From Solidesulfovibrio carbinolicus (lineage in GTDB: Bacteria; Desulfobacterota; Desulfovibrionia; Desulfovibrionales; Desulfovibrionaceae), in the NCBI RefSeq assembly GCF_004135975.1, contig NZ_CP026538.1, positions 4,242,501-4,306,500 of the forward strand: a DNA stretch of 64,000 bases, written 5' to 3'. A program made the translations under genes and the position numbers. This document shows positions 46,818 to 55,608 of the stretch, piece by piece. The notes under the pieces were generated by a model that saw only the letters and a list, made by a program, of their open reading frames with translations, was not told the DNA's origin and searched no databases. Position 1 is the first letter of the stretch; every line of letters begins with the position of its first letter.

Positions 46818-48440
46818 TTACCGACAGGCACCTCTTGACCCGTCGCGGCCTTGGCTGCCTGCTTGGCTCATGACTTGCCCCAGAGTGAGCCCCAGCTCGG
46901 CCATGTCCACGGGCTTGACCAGATAGGCGTCCACGCCCGCCTCCAGGGCGGCGCAGCGGTCCTCGGCCAGAGCATGGGCGGTCAGGGCCACCACGGGCAT
47001 GGTCCGGGCGGCCGGCCCGGCCTCGCCCCGCCGCATGGCCCGCACGGCCGAAAGCCCGTCCAGCTCCGGCATACGCATGTCCATGAGCACGCAATCAAAC
47101 GTGCCCTCGGCCAGGGCGGCCAGGGCCTGACGGCCGTTTTCCACCAGTTGGGGCCGGCAGCCCAGCTTTTGGAGCATCACCCGGATGGTCAGGCGGTTGA
47201 CGGCCTCGTCCTCGGCCACCAGCACCCGCTTGCCGGCCAAGGGGGCCGGCTCGCGGACCGGGCGCGCCGGTTCCGACTCGGGCAGGGCAAAGGGCAGGGT
47301 GACGCGCACGTCGGTGCCCCGGCCCACTTCGCTAGCCAGCATGATTTCCCCGCCCATTTCCTCGGCCAGGCCCTTGGCAATGCAAAGCCCCAGCCCCGCC
47401 CCGCCAAACAGCCCAGCCCCGTGGGGCCGGGCCTGGGCAAAGGGTTCGAACAACCCCGGAAGCTGCTCCCGCGGGATGCCTATGCCGCTGTCGGACAGAC
47501 CAAAGCGCAGCAACAGCGGCTCGTTGCCGGGCACAGTTTCCACGGACAGGACCACCTGGCCCTCGGTCGTAAATTTGATCGCGTTGCCGGCCAGGGCGAA
47601 AAGGATCTGGCGCAGCCGGGCCGCGTCGCCGCGAAGATGCCGCGGCACGTCCGGGGCCACCCGCTGCACGAACCGCAAGCCCTTGATGTTGGCCTCGTAC
47701 GTCAAGGAGGCGGCCACCGGGGCAATGGCCTCGTCAAGGTCGAATACTTCCTTGGCCAGACGCACCTGACCGCCCTGGATATTCGTCACCTCCAAGAGGT
47801 CGGACAAAATCCGCAAAAGGCCCCGGGCCGATTCCATGGCCGTGTCCAGATAATCGGCCACCTCCTCTCCGGGGCAGGCCGCCTGGGCCAGCTGGAGCAT
47901 GCCCATGATGCCGTTTAAGGGGGTGCGCAGTTCATGGCTCATCTGGGCCAGAAAGGCGGATTTGATGGCTCCGGCCGCCTCGGCCTTGGTCAGGGCTGCG
48001 ACTCGCTGTTTTTCCAGGGCCTGGCGGGCCGAGACGTCGCGAAACATGACCTGGACCGTGCCGGCCTGCTTGTCCAGCAGCCCGAAGGACACGGCCACGG
48101 GCAGGTACGTGCCGTCGGCCCGGCGGTAACGCCGGTCCATGTGGCGCGGCCGGCCGCCCAGGGCCGCCCGGTGGTTGTCGTCGGGCGAGGTCGCGGCCTG
48201 GTCGTCGGGATGCACGATATCGGCCATGTTGGCCCCGACCAGACCGGCCCGGTCATACCCGAGCAGGCGCAGGGCCATGGGGTTGGCCTCAAGAATGCGG
48301 CCGGTCGCGTCGCCGACCAGAATGCCCATGGCCGATTGTTCGAAAAAAAGCCGCCAATACCGCGCATCGTCCGACCTGTCGGCGCGGGGCGCGTCCTTGG
48401 AGCCACCGGGGGCTGAGGCTGGTTGTTCCGGGCTGGTCAT
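46818..48440 (-). CDS. Hybrid histidine kinase (PAS-HisKA-HATPase-REC)
   Basis: A 540-residue cytoplasmic kinase. A PAS domain covers about 28-140. The phospho-accepting His169 lies in AQMSHELRTPLNG. The ATPase has GNAIKF (N286), DSGIGIP and GAGLGLCIAK. The receiver (about 404-525) has the acidic pair in VLVAEDEAVN, phospho-acceptor D454 in LMDMRMPEL and the Lys of YLVKPVD. No DNA-binding output or membrane segment is present. ATG 48440 was chosen as the first start before the conserved region; its ribosome site is weak. It is divergent from the sensor gene at 48607. Confidence 0.9.
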   Translation of the reverse strand: MTSPEQPASAPGGSKDAPRADRSDDARYWRLFFEQSAMGILVGDATGRILEANPMALRLLGYDRAGLVGANMADIVHPDDQAATSPDDNHRAALGGRPRHMDRRYRRADGTYLPVAVSFGLLDKQAGTVQVMFRDVSARQALEKQRVAALTKAEAAGAIKSAFLAQMSHELRTPLNGIMGMLQLAQAACPGEEVADYLDTAMESARGLLRILSDLLEVTNIQGGQVRLAKEVFDLDEAIAPVAASLTYEANIKGLRFVQRVAPDVPRHLRGDAARLRQILFALAGNAIKFTTEGQVVLSVETVPGNEPLLLRFGLSDSGIGIPREQLPGLFEPFAQARPHGAGLFGGAGLGLCIAKGLAEEMGGEIMLASEVGRGTDVRVTLPFALPESEPARPVREPAPLAGKRVLVAEDEAVNRLTIRVMLQKLGCRPQLVENGRQALAALAEGTFDCVLMDMRMPELDGLSAVRAMRRGEAGPAARTMPVVALTAHALAEDRCAALEAGVDAYLVKPVDMAELGLTLGQVMSQAGSQGRDGSRGACR

Positions 48441-48606
48441 GGCGGCGTCACCGATCCGGGGGAGCTTGGGGTCCGCGGGTCTGTCATTGGCCGGTCGGCC
48501 AAGCCGTATCGGGGAACAGCATAACATGAGGGGACAGCCGTTTGGCAAGCGCCGTCCAACCCCCTCGCCAGAAGACAGCGACGGTTTTTTGGGATAGGGA
48601 AAGCCA

Positions 48607-50631
48607 ATGGGAAACCCTCTGCGAGCCGCCATCGCCGCTATGACGCTCCTGGCCTGGGCCTTTGCAGCCGCCCTGGTCGGGCCGGTCCAGGCACAGACAG
48701 CCGCGCCGGCGGTGCTGCTGCTCAGTTCCTACCACCACGGCGACCCGTGGTCGGACCGGATCGTGGCCGGTTTTCTCGAACGTCTGCCCCCTTCCAAGGC
48801 CCAGGTGTTCGTGGAGCACCTCGACGCCAGGCGCTTTTCCGAAACCGAGGACCGCAGCGACCTCGCCGACTATCTGGCCGCCAAGTACGCCCACGTGCCC
48901 GTCGCCGTCCTGGTCGCCAGCGACGACGCCGCCCTCAATTTCTGGCTGGCCCGCCGCGAAACGCTCTTTCCCGGCCGGCCCATCGTTTTTTGCGGGGTCA
49001 ACGACTTCACCCCGGACCGTCTCGCCGGCCAGACCGACATCACGGGCGTAGGCGAGTCGCCAGACGTGGTGGGTACCCTGGAGCTGGCCCTGGCCCTGGC
49101 CCCGTCGGCCCGCACTGTGCTGGCCCTGACCGCCGACGACACAGCCTCGTCCCGGGCCAACATCGCCCGGTTCCGCCGGGCGGCCCGGGCCCTGGCCGGC
49201 CGGATGCGGCCTGTTGAACTGCAAAACGTCAGCCTGGAGGCGGCGAAAAAAGCCCTGGTCGCCGCGCCCCGCGACGCCGTGGCCGTGCGCCTGGCCCCCC
49301 TGAAAAGCGAAACAGGCGCTGCGCCGCTGATGGGCGAGGATCTGGCCGCCTTGGCCGCCGTTTCCCAGATCCCCATCTTCTGCCTGTGGGACTTCGACCT
49401 GAGCCTTGGCGCGGTGGGCGGCCGGGTGCTGCGCGGCCAGGACCAGGGCCGGGCCGCCGCCGCCCTGGTGGAACAGGTGCTGGCCGGCAAGTCGCCGTCC
49501 GACATTCCCGTGGCCGACGTGCCGGCCGAAACGGTCCTGGACCAGGCCGTGATGGCCCGCCTGGGCCTGCCCCTGGACCGGGTGCCCAAGAATACCGTCT
49601 TTGAAAACGCCCCGGCGTCCTTATATGAACGCCACAAGGGCCTTTTTTGGGCCGGCGGCGCGGCCCTGGCCGTGTCGTTGCCCGGAGCCCTGGTCCTGCT
49701 CATCCTCCTGGCCGGGCGGCGGCAGGCCGAAACGCGGCTGGCTGAAAGCGAACGCCGTTACCGGGAGCTGGTGGAATCGGCCAACTCCCTGATCCTGCGC
49801 TTCGACGCCGGGGGCCGGCTGGTTTTCGTCAACGAATACGCCGAACGGCTCTTGGGCTATAGCCGGGCCGAGATGCTCTCGGGCAAGGCCGTGTTCTGGC
49901 CCTCGGCCCCGCCCGATCTCTCCAGCCTTCTGGCCCGGGCCATGGCCGCGCCCCATTCCCTGGCCGGGGCTGGCAACGAAAATGAAGTGGCGGCCAGAGA
50001 CGGCCGGCGAGTCTATCTCCAGTGGGACAACCAGCCGCTTTTCGGGCCCGACGGCCGCCCCGAGGGCTGGCTGGCCGTGGGCGCGGACATCACGGCCAGG
50101 CGTCTGGCCGAGGAGGCCCTGGCCGCCCGGGCCCTGGCCGAAGAGGAACTGGCCCTTTTCGGCCGGGAACTGCTGGCCGGCGGCGACGACGCCGTGGACC
50201 GGGCCCTGGTGCGGCTTCTGAGCGCCTTTTCCCTGGGCCGGGCCATGTGGTTCGACAATGTCGAGGATTCGCGCCTGGGACTGTGCTGTCGGCTGGCCGC
50301 CGAGGCCTGCGCGGCCGGACTCGCCCCACGCCGGGACGCCCCGGAAGCGGCCCTGGTGCCTTACAGCATCGACGGCTTCCACTGGGCCGACCGCATGACC
50401 GCCGGAGAGATCGTCACCGGCCTGGATACGGATTTTCCCGAAGACCTCCAGGAAATCCTGCGGCTGTTTGAAGCCAGGGCGGTGCTGGCCGCGCCGGTGA
50501 CCCGAGACGGCCTCTGGACGGGGTTTCTGGTCATCGCCGACGTGCGCGAGCCGCGCCGGTTCACCCGCCAGGAACATTCCCTGCTGTCCACGGCGGCCAG
50601 CCTGCTGTCGGTCTATCTGGCGAGGCGATAG
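48607..50631 (+). CDS. Periplasmic-sensor/PAS/GAF protein without kinase
   Basis: A 674-residue membrane protein. A signal-type N-terminus (to about residue 30) precedes a periplasmic domain to about 345 that resembles ABC-type binding proteins (VLLLSSYHHGDPWSDRIVAG, PIVFCGVNDFTPDRL). One membrane helix follows (WAGGAALAVSLPGALVLLIL). Inside the cell there is a PAS domain (about 380-500) and a GAF-like domain (about 515-670). No kinase, cyclase or other output is visible. It is divergent from the hybrid kinase 166 bp away and may feed it a signal, an inference from position. Confidence 0.83.
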   Translation: MGNPLRAAIAAMTLLAWAFAAALVGPVQAQTAAPAVLLLSSYHHGDPWSDRIVAGFLERLPPSKAQVFVEHLDARRFSETEDRSDLADYLAAKYAHVPVAVLVASDDAALNFWLARRETLFPGRPIVFCGVNDFTPDRLAGQTDITGVGESPDVVGTLELALALAPSARTVLALTADDTASSRANIARFRRAARALAGRMRPVELQNVSLEAAKKALVAAPRDAVAVRLAPLKSETGAAPLMGEDLAALAAVSQIPIFCLWDFDLSLGAVGGRVLRGQDQGRAAAALVEQVLAGKSPSDIPVADVPAETVLDQAVMARLGLPLDRVPKNTVFENAPASLYERHKGLFWAGGAALAVSLPGALVLLILLAGRRQAETRLAESERRYRELVESANSLILRFDAGGRLVFVNEYAERLLGYSRAEMLSGKAVFWPSAPPDLSSLLARAMAAPHSLAGAGNENEVAARDGRRVYLQWDNQPLFGPDGRPEGWLAVGADITARRLAEEALAARALAEEELALFGRELLAGGDDAVDRALVRLLSAFSLGRAMWFDNVEDSRLGLCCRLAAEACAAGLAPRRDAPEAALVPYSIDGFHWADRMTAGEIVTGLDTDFPEDLQEILRLFEARAVLAAPVTRDGLWTGFLVIADVREPRRFTRQEHSLLSTAASLLSVYLARR

Positions 50632-50643
50632 TGTCGCGTCCGC

Positions 50644-50722
50644 GAAAAGCGCATATGGCGTTTTGTAGTCAACGAGCTAAAACCATTCATTTTTCTTAAA
50701 AAATACTATCGTATTTTTTAAG
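50644..50722. repeat. Intergenic hairpin plus AT palindrome, copy 2
   Basis: A GAAAAGCGC/GGCGTTTT stem (50644-50661) is followed by ATTTTTCTTAAAAAATAC (50689-50706), the same 18 bases as at 2093-2110. Here the AT block continues into a perfect 12-bp inverted repeat, CTTAAAAAATAC (50695-50706) with GTATTTTTTAAG (50711-50722). It lies between the convergent sensor and radical SAM genes and probably terminates both. Confidence 0.65.
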
Positions 50723-50732
50723 GGACGCGGCG

Positions 50733-52331
50733 CTAACCCTTGCGTCCGGCCACGGTGGGATCGTGGCGCAGGGTGCGCCGCACGAAAGCGGCGATGCGGC
50801 CGAAATCGCCCCGCGAAAGCGCCGTCGCCCCCTTGGCCCCAAGCCGCGCCGCCTCGCCGACCGCGTAGCCAAGCTTGTACACGGCCGGCGGCACATGGCG
50901 CGAACACCAAGCCACCGTGCCCGGGCGCAGCAGGAAGGCGTAGACCCCGGCCGGGATGCGCTGGAAGGTGAGCAGGTAGAGCATGAAGGCGGCGTAGCTG
51001 CGCTGGGGCCGCAGATAAAACGGCCGGCGGTAGATCTCCGTTTCCTCATGCTGGATGCGGCCCTCGGCCTTGGCCCGGCGGTAGAGTTCGGTTTCCGGGA
51101 AATAGACCAGGCTGGCGATGGCCAGGCCGAAGGGCTTGGGCAGCCGGGCCAAAAGCCGCACCGTGGCCAGCAGATCCTCTTCTTCCTCCCAGGGCGCGTC
51201 GATGATGACGTGATAGTCCGGGGGGAGCAGCTTGTCCCGCCGGGAATGCAGCAACCTGGCCCCGGCCAGAACCGCCTCGTCGTCCTCGGGCCGGCGAAAG
51301 ATCTCGCGCATCCGGGGGCTGCCGGTCTGGATGCCCATTTCCACGTAGCACAGCCCGGCCTCGATGAGCACGTCGAGCTTTTCGGCCTCCAGGGTCGTGG
51401 GCGAGGCCTGGCAGTACAGCGGCAACCCGATGTCGGCCTTGTAGGCCGCCGCGAACTCCCGCAGCCAGTCCAGGCGGCGGGAAAAAAAGGTATCGTCGAA
51501 AAGCTGGATGGCCTCGATGAAGGGGTAGCGGGCGATGATCTGCCGCAGCTCGGCCATGACGTGGGGCACGCCGCGGTGGCGGAAGTAAGGCACGCCGCCG
51601 CCCCGGAAAAGCGCCTTGACCGTGGGCACGTTGCAGTAGGCGCAGCCATGCGGGCAGCCCCGGTCGGTCATGGTGCGATAGGCCGTGACCAGCCGGCCGT
51701 TCCAATGCGGCAGACGCGGCAAAGCCAGGCCCAGGGCCTCGGCGGTCAGCGGCACGATGCGCCCGCGCTCGGGAGCCATGACGTACTGGTCCTGGCCGGA
51801 AAAATCGAAAAAGGGCAAGGCGTCGAGGTCCGGGGCCAGGGGGGCCAGGCCGTTGTCGACAATTTCCCCGTCCCGCCGGGTCCATATTCCGGGGATGGCG
51901 TCGGCTGGCCGGCCGGTTGCCAGCTCCCGGGCCAGACGGTCCAGGGCCGCCTCGCCCTCGCCCCGGCAGACGAAATCGGCGTGGTCGAGCGCTTCCTCGG
52001 GCCGCACCGTGGCGTGGACGCCGCCCCAGACCACCGGAATCCCCAGCCGCTCCCGCACGGCCGCGGTCAGCTGCACGGCCCGGTCGAAATAGTTGGTGAA
52101 AAACGACACCCCGACCACGTCGGCCCCGGCGGCCAGTTCCAGGGCCTGGTCGATCACCGTGTCGGCGTAGCGGTAGACGTAGGAGCCGTCCTCCTGGGAC
52201 AGGCCGATGCTGCCCGGAAACAGCACCAGCCGGACGTCGTGGCCGGCGGCCTTGAGGCTGGCTTGCAGCCCGCGCACGCCAAAGGCCGACAGGTCCGGCG
52301 GCGTGGGGGAAAAAAGCACGATCCGGGCCAT
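50733..52331 (-). CDS. B12-binding-domain radical SAM protein
   Basis: A 532-residue paralogue of the protein at 35540-37072. The cobalamin-binding-like domain (RIVLFSPTPPDLSAFGVRGL, VVWGGVHATVRPEEA) is followed by CPHGCAYC (C226, C230, C233) and IQLFDDTFFSRRL. ATG 52331 starts 2 bp after the stop of the CheC-like gene; a TTG at 52337 is an alternative. Co-transcription with a signalling phosphatase is unusual. The substrate is unknown. Confidence 0.87.
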   Translation of the reverse strand: MARIVLFSPTPPDLSAFGVRGLQASLKAAGHDVRLVLFPGSIGLSQEDGSYVYRYADTVIDQALELAAGADVVGVSFFTNYFDRAVQLTAAVRERLGIPVVWGGVHATVRPEEALDHADFVCRGEGEAALDRLARELATGRPADAIPGIWTRRDGEIVDNGLAPLAPDLDALPFFDFSGQDQYVMAPERGRIVPLTAEALGLALPRLPHWNGRLVTAYRTMTDRGCPHGCAYCNVPTVKALFRGGGVPYFRHRGVPHVMAELRQIIARYPFIEAIQLFDDTFFSRRLDWLREFAAAYKADIGLPLYCQASPTTLEAEKLDVLIEAGLCYVEMGIQTGSPRMREIFRRPEDDEAVLAGARLLHSRRDKLLPPDYHVIIDAPWEEEEDLLATVRLLARLPKPFGLAIASLVYFPETELYRRAKAEGRIQHEETEIYRRPFYLRPQRSYAAFMLYLLTFQRIPAGVYAFLLRPGTVAWCSRHVPPAVYKLGYAVGEAARLGAKGATALSRGDFGRIAAFVRRTLRHDPTVAGRKG

Positions 52332-52333
52332 GG

Positions 52334-52948
52334 TCAACCGCCCATTTCCAGGAGCTTGGCGTCAATGGCGGCCGTCAAGGCGTCAAAGCCCTCCTGGGCC
52401 AGCACCACCAGGATGTCGCCCGTGACCTGGAAACGCTCCAGCACGAAATGGGCCCGCACATAAAGCGTCACGGTCTGGCAGGCGTCGGCCACGGCCAGTA
52501 GCGGCTCCAGGCTCTTGGCCGTGGACAGGGGCTGGTAGGTGACGTGCAGCCCCAGCATGACGCCCATGGCCCCGAGCACACCGACCAGGATGACGTTGCC
52601 CACCTCGCGCAAGGTGTCCTCGCGCATGTCTTCCGAGGGTTCGTCGATGCCCATGGCGGCGGTGAGTCCGGTGACGAGCTTGGCCGCGTCGCCGTAGGCA
52701 AAGGCCAGGGCGGTCATGCCCATCATGGGGCCGACAAAGGGCAAAAACACGCCCTCGCACACGGCCGGGCAACGGCCGGCGGCGGCGGCGGTCAGGGTCG
52801 GCCGGTTCATGACGCGAATTTCCGGGGCCGAAAGCTGCACATGGCTTTCGCACATGCGGTTGAGCGCCTCGGCCGCCCGGCCAAGGCCGATGTTGACGCA
52901 CTCGGCGAGAATGTCCATGCGGGCTTCGAGACTGATTTCCTGGGGCAT
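52334..52948 (-). CDS. CheC-like phosphatase
   Basis: A 204-residue cytoplasmic protein with two copies of the CheC/FliY phosphatase motif D/SX3EX2N: D12-E16-N19 in DILAECVNIG and D111-E115-N118 in DTLREVGNVI. This spacing is typical of CheC, which removes phosphate from CheY-like receivers. AGGAGG lies upstream; both ATG 52948 and TTG 52951 would be served. No CheD, CheY or receptor gene is adjacent. It is coupled to the B12-radical SAM gene. Confidence 0.85.
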   Translation of the reverse strand: MPQEISLEARMDILAECVNIGLGRAAEALNRMCESHVQLSAPEIRVMNRPTLTAAAAGRCPAVCEGVFLPFVGPMMGMTALAFAYGDAAKLVTGLTAAMGIDEPSEDMREDTLREVGNVILVGVLGAMGVMLGLHVTYQPLSTAKSLEPLLAVADACQTVTLYVRAHFVLERFQVTGDILVVLAQEGFDALTAAIDAKLLEMGG

Positions 52949-53124
52949 CAACCGGGTTCCTCCTGTCTGACCCGATCAACATAACCCGGCACGAGGGACT
53001 TGGAAATCCCCGGCGGACACAAAAGGGGGACATGGCGCGGCAAACAAAAACCCCAAGACGCCGCCCCACCTTGTGGGCTAGAATAGGCCCACGCGACAAT
53101 TCCGCCCCAAAGGTGACTGCCCTT

Positions 53125-55512
53125 ATGCACGCACAGCCCATCGTCATTGTCGGCGGCGGCGTGGCCGGCCTGGCCTGCGCCCTGACCCTGGCCGAAGCCG
53201 GCCGGCCCTGCCTGGTCCTGGAACGCCAACCCGAGGTCGGCGGCCTGCTGCGCTCGGTCACCCTCGACGGCGTGGTCTTCGACCTTGGCCCCCACGTCCT
53301 TTTTCTCGACGCTCCGGGACCGGGCGAGACGTTTTTGCGCGGCCTGCTCGCCGGCGCGCCGGTCATCCGCCGGCCCTTTGCCTTTTCCATCTTCGCCGCC
53401 GGCCGGCACTGGAAGTTCCCCAACCATTTCGACTTTTTCCGCTATCCCCTTCGCTACCAATTCGAGGCCCTGGGCGCCGCCCTCAAGCGCCGGGGCGCGC
53501 CGCCGCCCGAACCCATCTCGGCCGCTTTGGAGCTGTCGGAAAAATGCGGCCCGGGCCTTTACGACCTGCTTTTCCGCGACCTGTTCGCCAAAAAGGCCCT
53601 GACCCCGCCCGAAGCCCTGCACCACCACTGGCTGGCCCGGGTGGACCGCACCATCGACAACGACAAGGAACCCTTCGTGCGCCGGGGCAAGGGGCAGGCC
53701 GTATTGGCCGCCCTGTCCAGGCTGCGCCAGCGCTACTGGTACCCGGCCGGCGGCATGGCCGATCTGGCGGCGAGCCTTCGCCGGCGCATCGAGGCGGCCG
53801 GCGGCGAGGTGGTCACGAACGTGTCGCACATCGGGCTTGTCCGCGACGGCGGGCGCATCGCCCAGGTCGTGGCCGACGGCCGGGAAATCACGCCGGCCCA
53901 TGTGGTGTGGACCGCGCCGGCCAACGCGCTTCTGGACGCCCTGGACAGCGACGCCCCGCGCCTGCCCACCGTGGCCATGCGCATGGTCATGCTCACCTAC
54001 GCCAGAACGGATCGTGTCCCGCGTCCCTACGTCTACAGCTACCACCCCGACCCAGCCATGCAGGCCAACCGCATCTATTACCCGGAGTCGATCTTCGCCC
54101 AGCGCGGTCCGGCCGACCGCGAGGGCCTGTGCCTGGAGGTCAACCTCGAGGACACCACCGAACCGGAAGAAAAGACCCTGGCCCGGGCCGTGGCCGACGT
54201 GGCCCGGCTGGGGCTGTATCCGGCCCAGGCCTTGCGCGCCTCCAAGGTCGTCACCCTGCCCTCGGCCATGCCGGTCTATCCCCTGGATTACGAAGCCCGC
54301 CTGGCCCGGGCCATGGCTCCGGTGCGCGACATTGCCAATCTCCACGCCGTGGGCAGGCAGGGCGGCTTCTATTTCTGCCTGACCCCGGCGGCAGCCTCCC
54401 AGGGCCTCAAGATGGCTGACCATCTGCTGGGCCGCGCCCCGGCCAAGGCCCCGGCCAAGAAAAGCCTGCTGGACGCCGGATTGGCCACCAAGGGGGCCGG
54501 CCCGGCCGAGCGGATAAAGATCCTCAAGCGCCACGCCCAGGCCATGGTGCGCCACGCCACGCCGGCCAGGTTGTGGAACTTCTTTGCGGCCGAGCGCAAC
54601 CGGCTGCAAAAACGAACCGTCCTCGACTCCATGCCCTACATCCTCAAGATCGAGACCACCAACATCTGCAACCTGCGCTGCGCCTACTGCTACGACGACC
54701 GCCGCGCCCCGCTGCCCGGCGAACGTCCCTACGGCCGCATGACCTTCGAGCAATTCAGGAGCATCATCGACTCTTGCGGCAAGTGGTTGTTCAAGATCAA
54801 CATGTACGGCTTCGGCGAGCCGTTTTTGTTTCCCGAGACCCTGGAGATGATCCGCTACGCGGCCGACCGCAATATCGGCGTGGGCGTGTCGTCCAACTGC
54901 AACCACCGCGACCCGGACCTGCCCCGGCGCATCGTGGCCTCGGGTCTGGAAGTGCTCATCTTCTCCTGCCACGGCGTGACCCAGGAAACGGCCGGCCGTT
55001 TCATGCGCGGCGGCAACGCCGATCTGGCCTTGGAAAATTTGAAGGCCATCATCGCGGCCCGCAAGGCGGCCGGACGCAAGACGCCCTTTATCGACTGGCA
55101 GTACTGCGTGACGGGATTCAACGAACACGAGATCGAGCTGGCCCGGGAAACGGCGGCCAGGCTCGGGGTGGATCAGGTGCGGTTCATCCGGCCGTTTTTC
55201 CCCGAGGACGCGCCCGACGCCTGGTTCTCGACCATGTTTCCGCGCCAGACCCTGACCCACGACCACGAGGCCGCGCCGGGCTGCTCGTGGCTGTACCGCT
55301 CGGCCTACGTCAACTGGGACGGCGGACTCATCCCCTGCTGCCGCGACCCGCGCGACCCGAGCGTGGATTTCGGCAACGTCTTTGAAACGCCGCTGCCGCA
55401 ACTGTGGAACGGGGAAAAGTATCAAGCCGCCCGGACGCTTCTGGCCGATCCGAGCCGGCACGACCTGCGCAAGGGGATCGTGTGCGGGCGATGTCCGGTG
55501 ACGCGGCCTTGA
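53125..55512 (+). CDS. FAD-oxidoreductase/radical SAM-SPASM fusion
   Basis: A 795-residue two-domain protein. Residues 1-440 resemble FAD-dependent amine-oxidase/protoporphyrinogen-oxidase and UDP-galactopyranose-mutase-like flavoproteins: VIVGGGVAGLACALTLAEAG with ERQPEVGGLLRS at the FAD site, YWYPAGGMADLAASL, and a C-terminal NLHAVGRQGGFYF block. After a linker comes a radical SAM domain with CNLRCAYC (C515, C519, C522), GFGEPFLFPE, and a SPASM-like end (YVNWDGGLIPCCRD, CGRCP). The ATG at 53125 has AAAGGTGA upstream. Flavin and radical chemistry may act on one surface-glycan substrate. No stop or frameshift lies at the join. Confidence 0.88.
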   Translation: MHAQPIVIVGGGVAGLACALTLAEAGRPCLVLERQPEVGGLLRSVTLDGVVFDLGPHVLFLDAPGPGETFLRGLLAGAPVIRRPFAFSIFAAGRHWKFPNHFDFFRYPLRYQFEALGAALKRRGAPPPEPISAALELSEKCGPGLYDLLFRDLFAKKALTPPEALHHHWLARVDRTIDNDKEPFVRRGKGQAVLAALSRLRQRYWYPAGGMADLAASLRRRIEAAGGEVVTNVSHIGLVRDGGRIAQVVADGREITPAHVVWTAPANALLDALDSDAPRLPTVAMRMVMLTYARTDRVPRPYVYSYHPDPAMQANRIYYPESIFAQRGPADREGLCLEVNLEDTTEPEEKTLARAVADVARLGLYPAQALRASKVVTLPSAMPVYPLDYEARLARAMAPVRDIANLHAVGRQGGFYFCLTPAAASQGLKMADHLLGRAPAKAPAKKSLLDAGLATKGAGPAERIKILKRHAQAMVRHATPARLWNFFAAERNRLQKRTVLDSMPYILKIETTNICNLRCAYCYDDRRAPLPGERPYGRMTFEQFRSIIDSCGKWLFKINMYGFGEPFLFPETLEMIRYAADRNIGVGVSSNCNHRDPDLPRRIVASGLEVLIFSCHGVTQETAGRFMRGGNADLALENLKAIIAARKAAGRKTPFIDWQYCVTGFNEHEIELARETAARLGVDQVRFIRPFFPEDAPDAWFSTMFPRQTLTHDHEAAPGCSWLYRSAYVNWDGGLIPCCRDPRDPSVDFGNVFETPLPQLWNGEKYQAARTLLADPSRHDLRKGIVCGRCPVTRP

Positions 55513-55522
55513 GGGAGGGGGA

Positions 55523-55565
55523 GGCCTCCGGCGGCCGGGGGGGATGATCCCCCCCGGACCCCCTC
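55523..55565 (+). repeat. Hairpin repeat family, copy R5
   Basis: Eleven bases after the fusion-gene stop, GGCCTCCGGCGGCC is followed by a CCGGGGGGG/CCCCCCCGG hairpin and GGACCCCC. The first base of the TGCCT module is G here, otherwise it matches R1, R2 and R4. A purine tract (GGGAGGGGGAG) precedes it. Confidence 0.75.
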
Positions 55566-55608
55566 GACGGGAAAAAAGGGTGGTTCGCCTTTATTGGTGG
55601 ACGTGACC

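Noticed and set aside
48440-48632. Longer N-terminus for the hybrid kinase starting at 48632.
   Set aside because: The extra 64 residues are Pro/Arg-rich and overlap the start of the divergent sensor gene; the PAS domain is complete without them.
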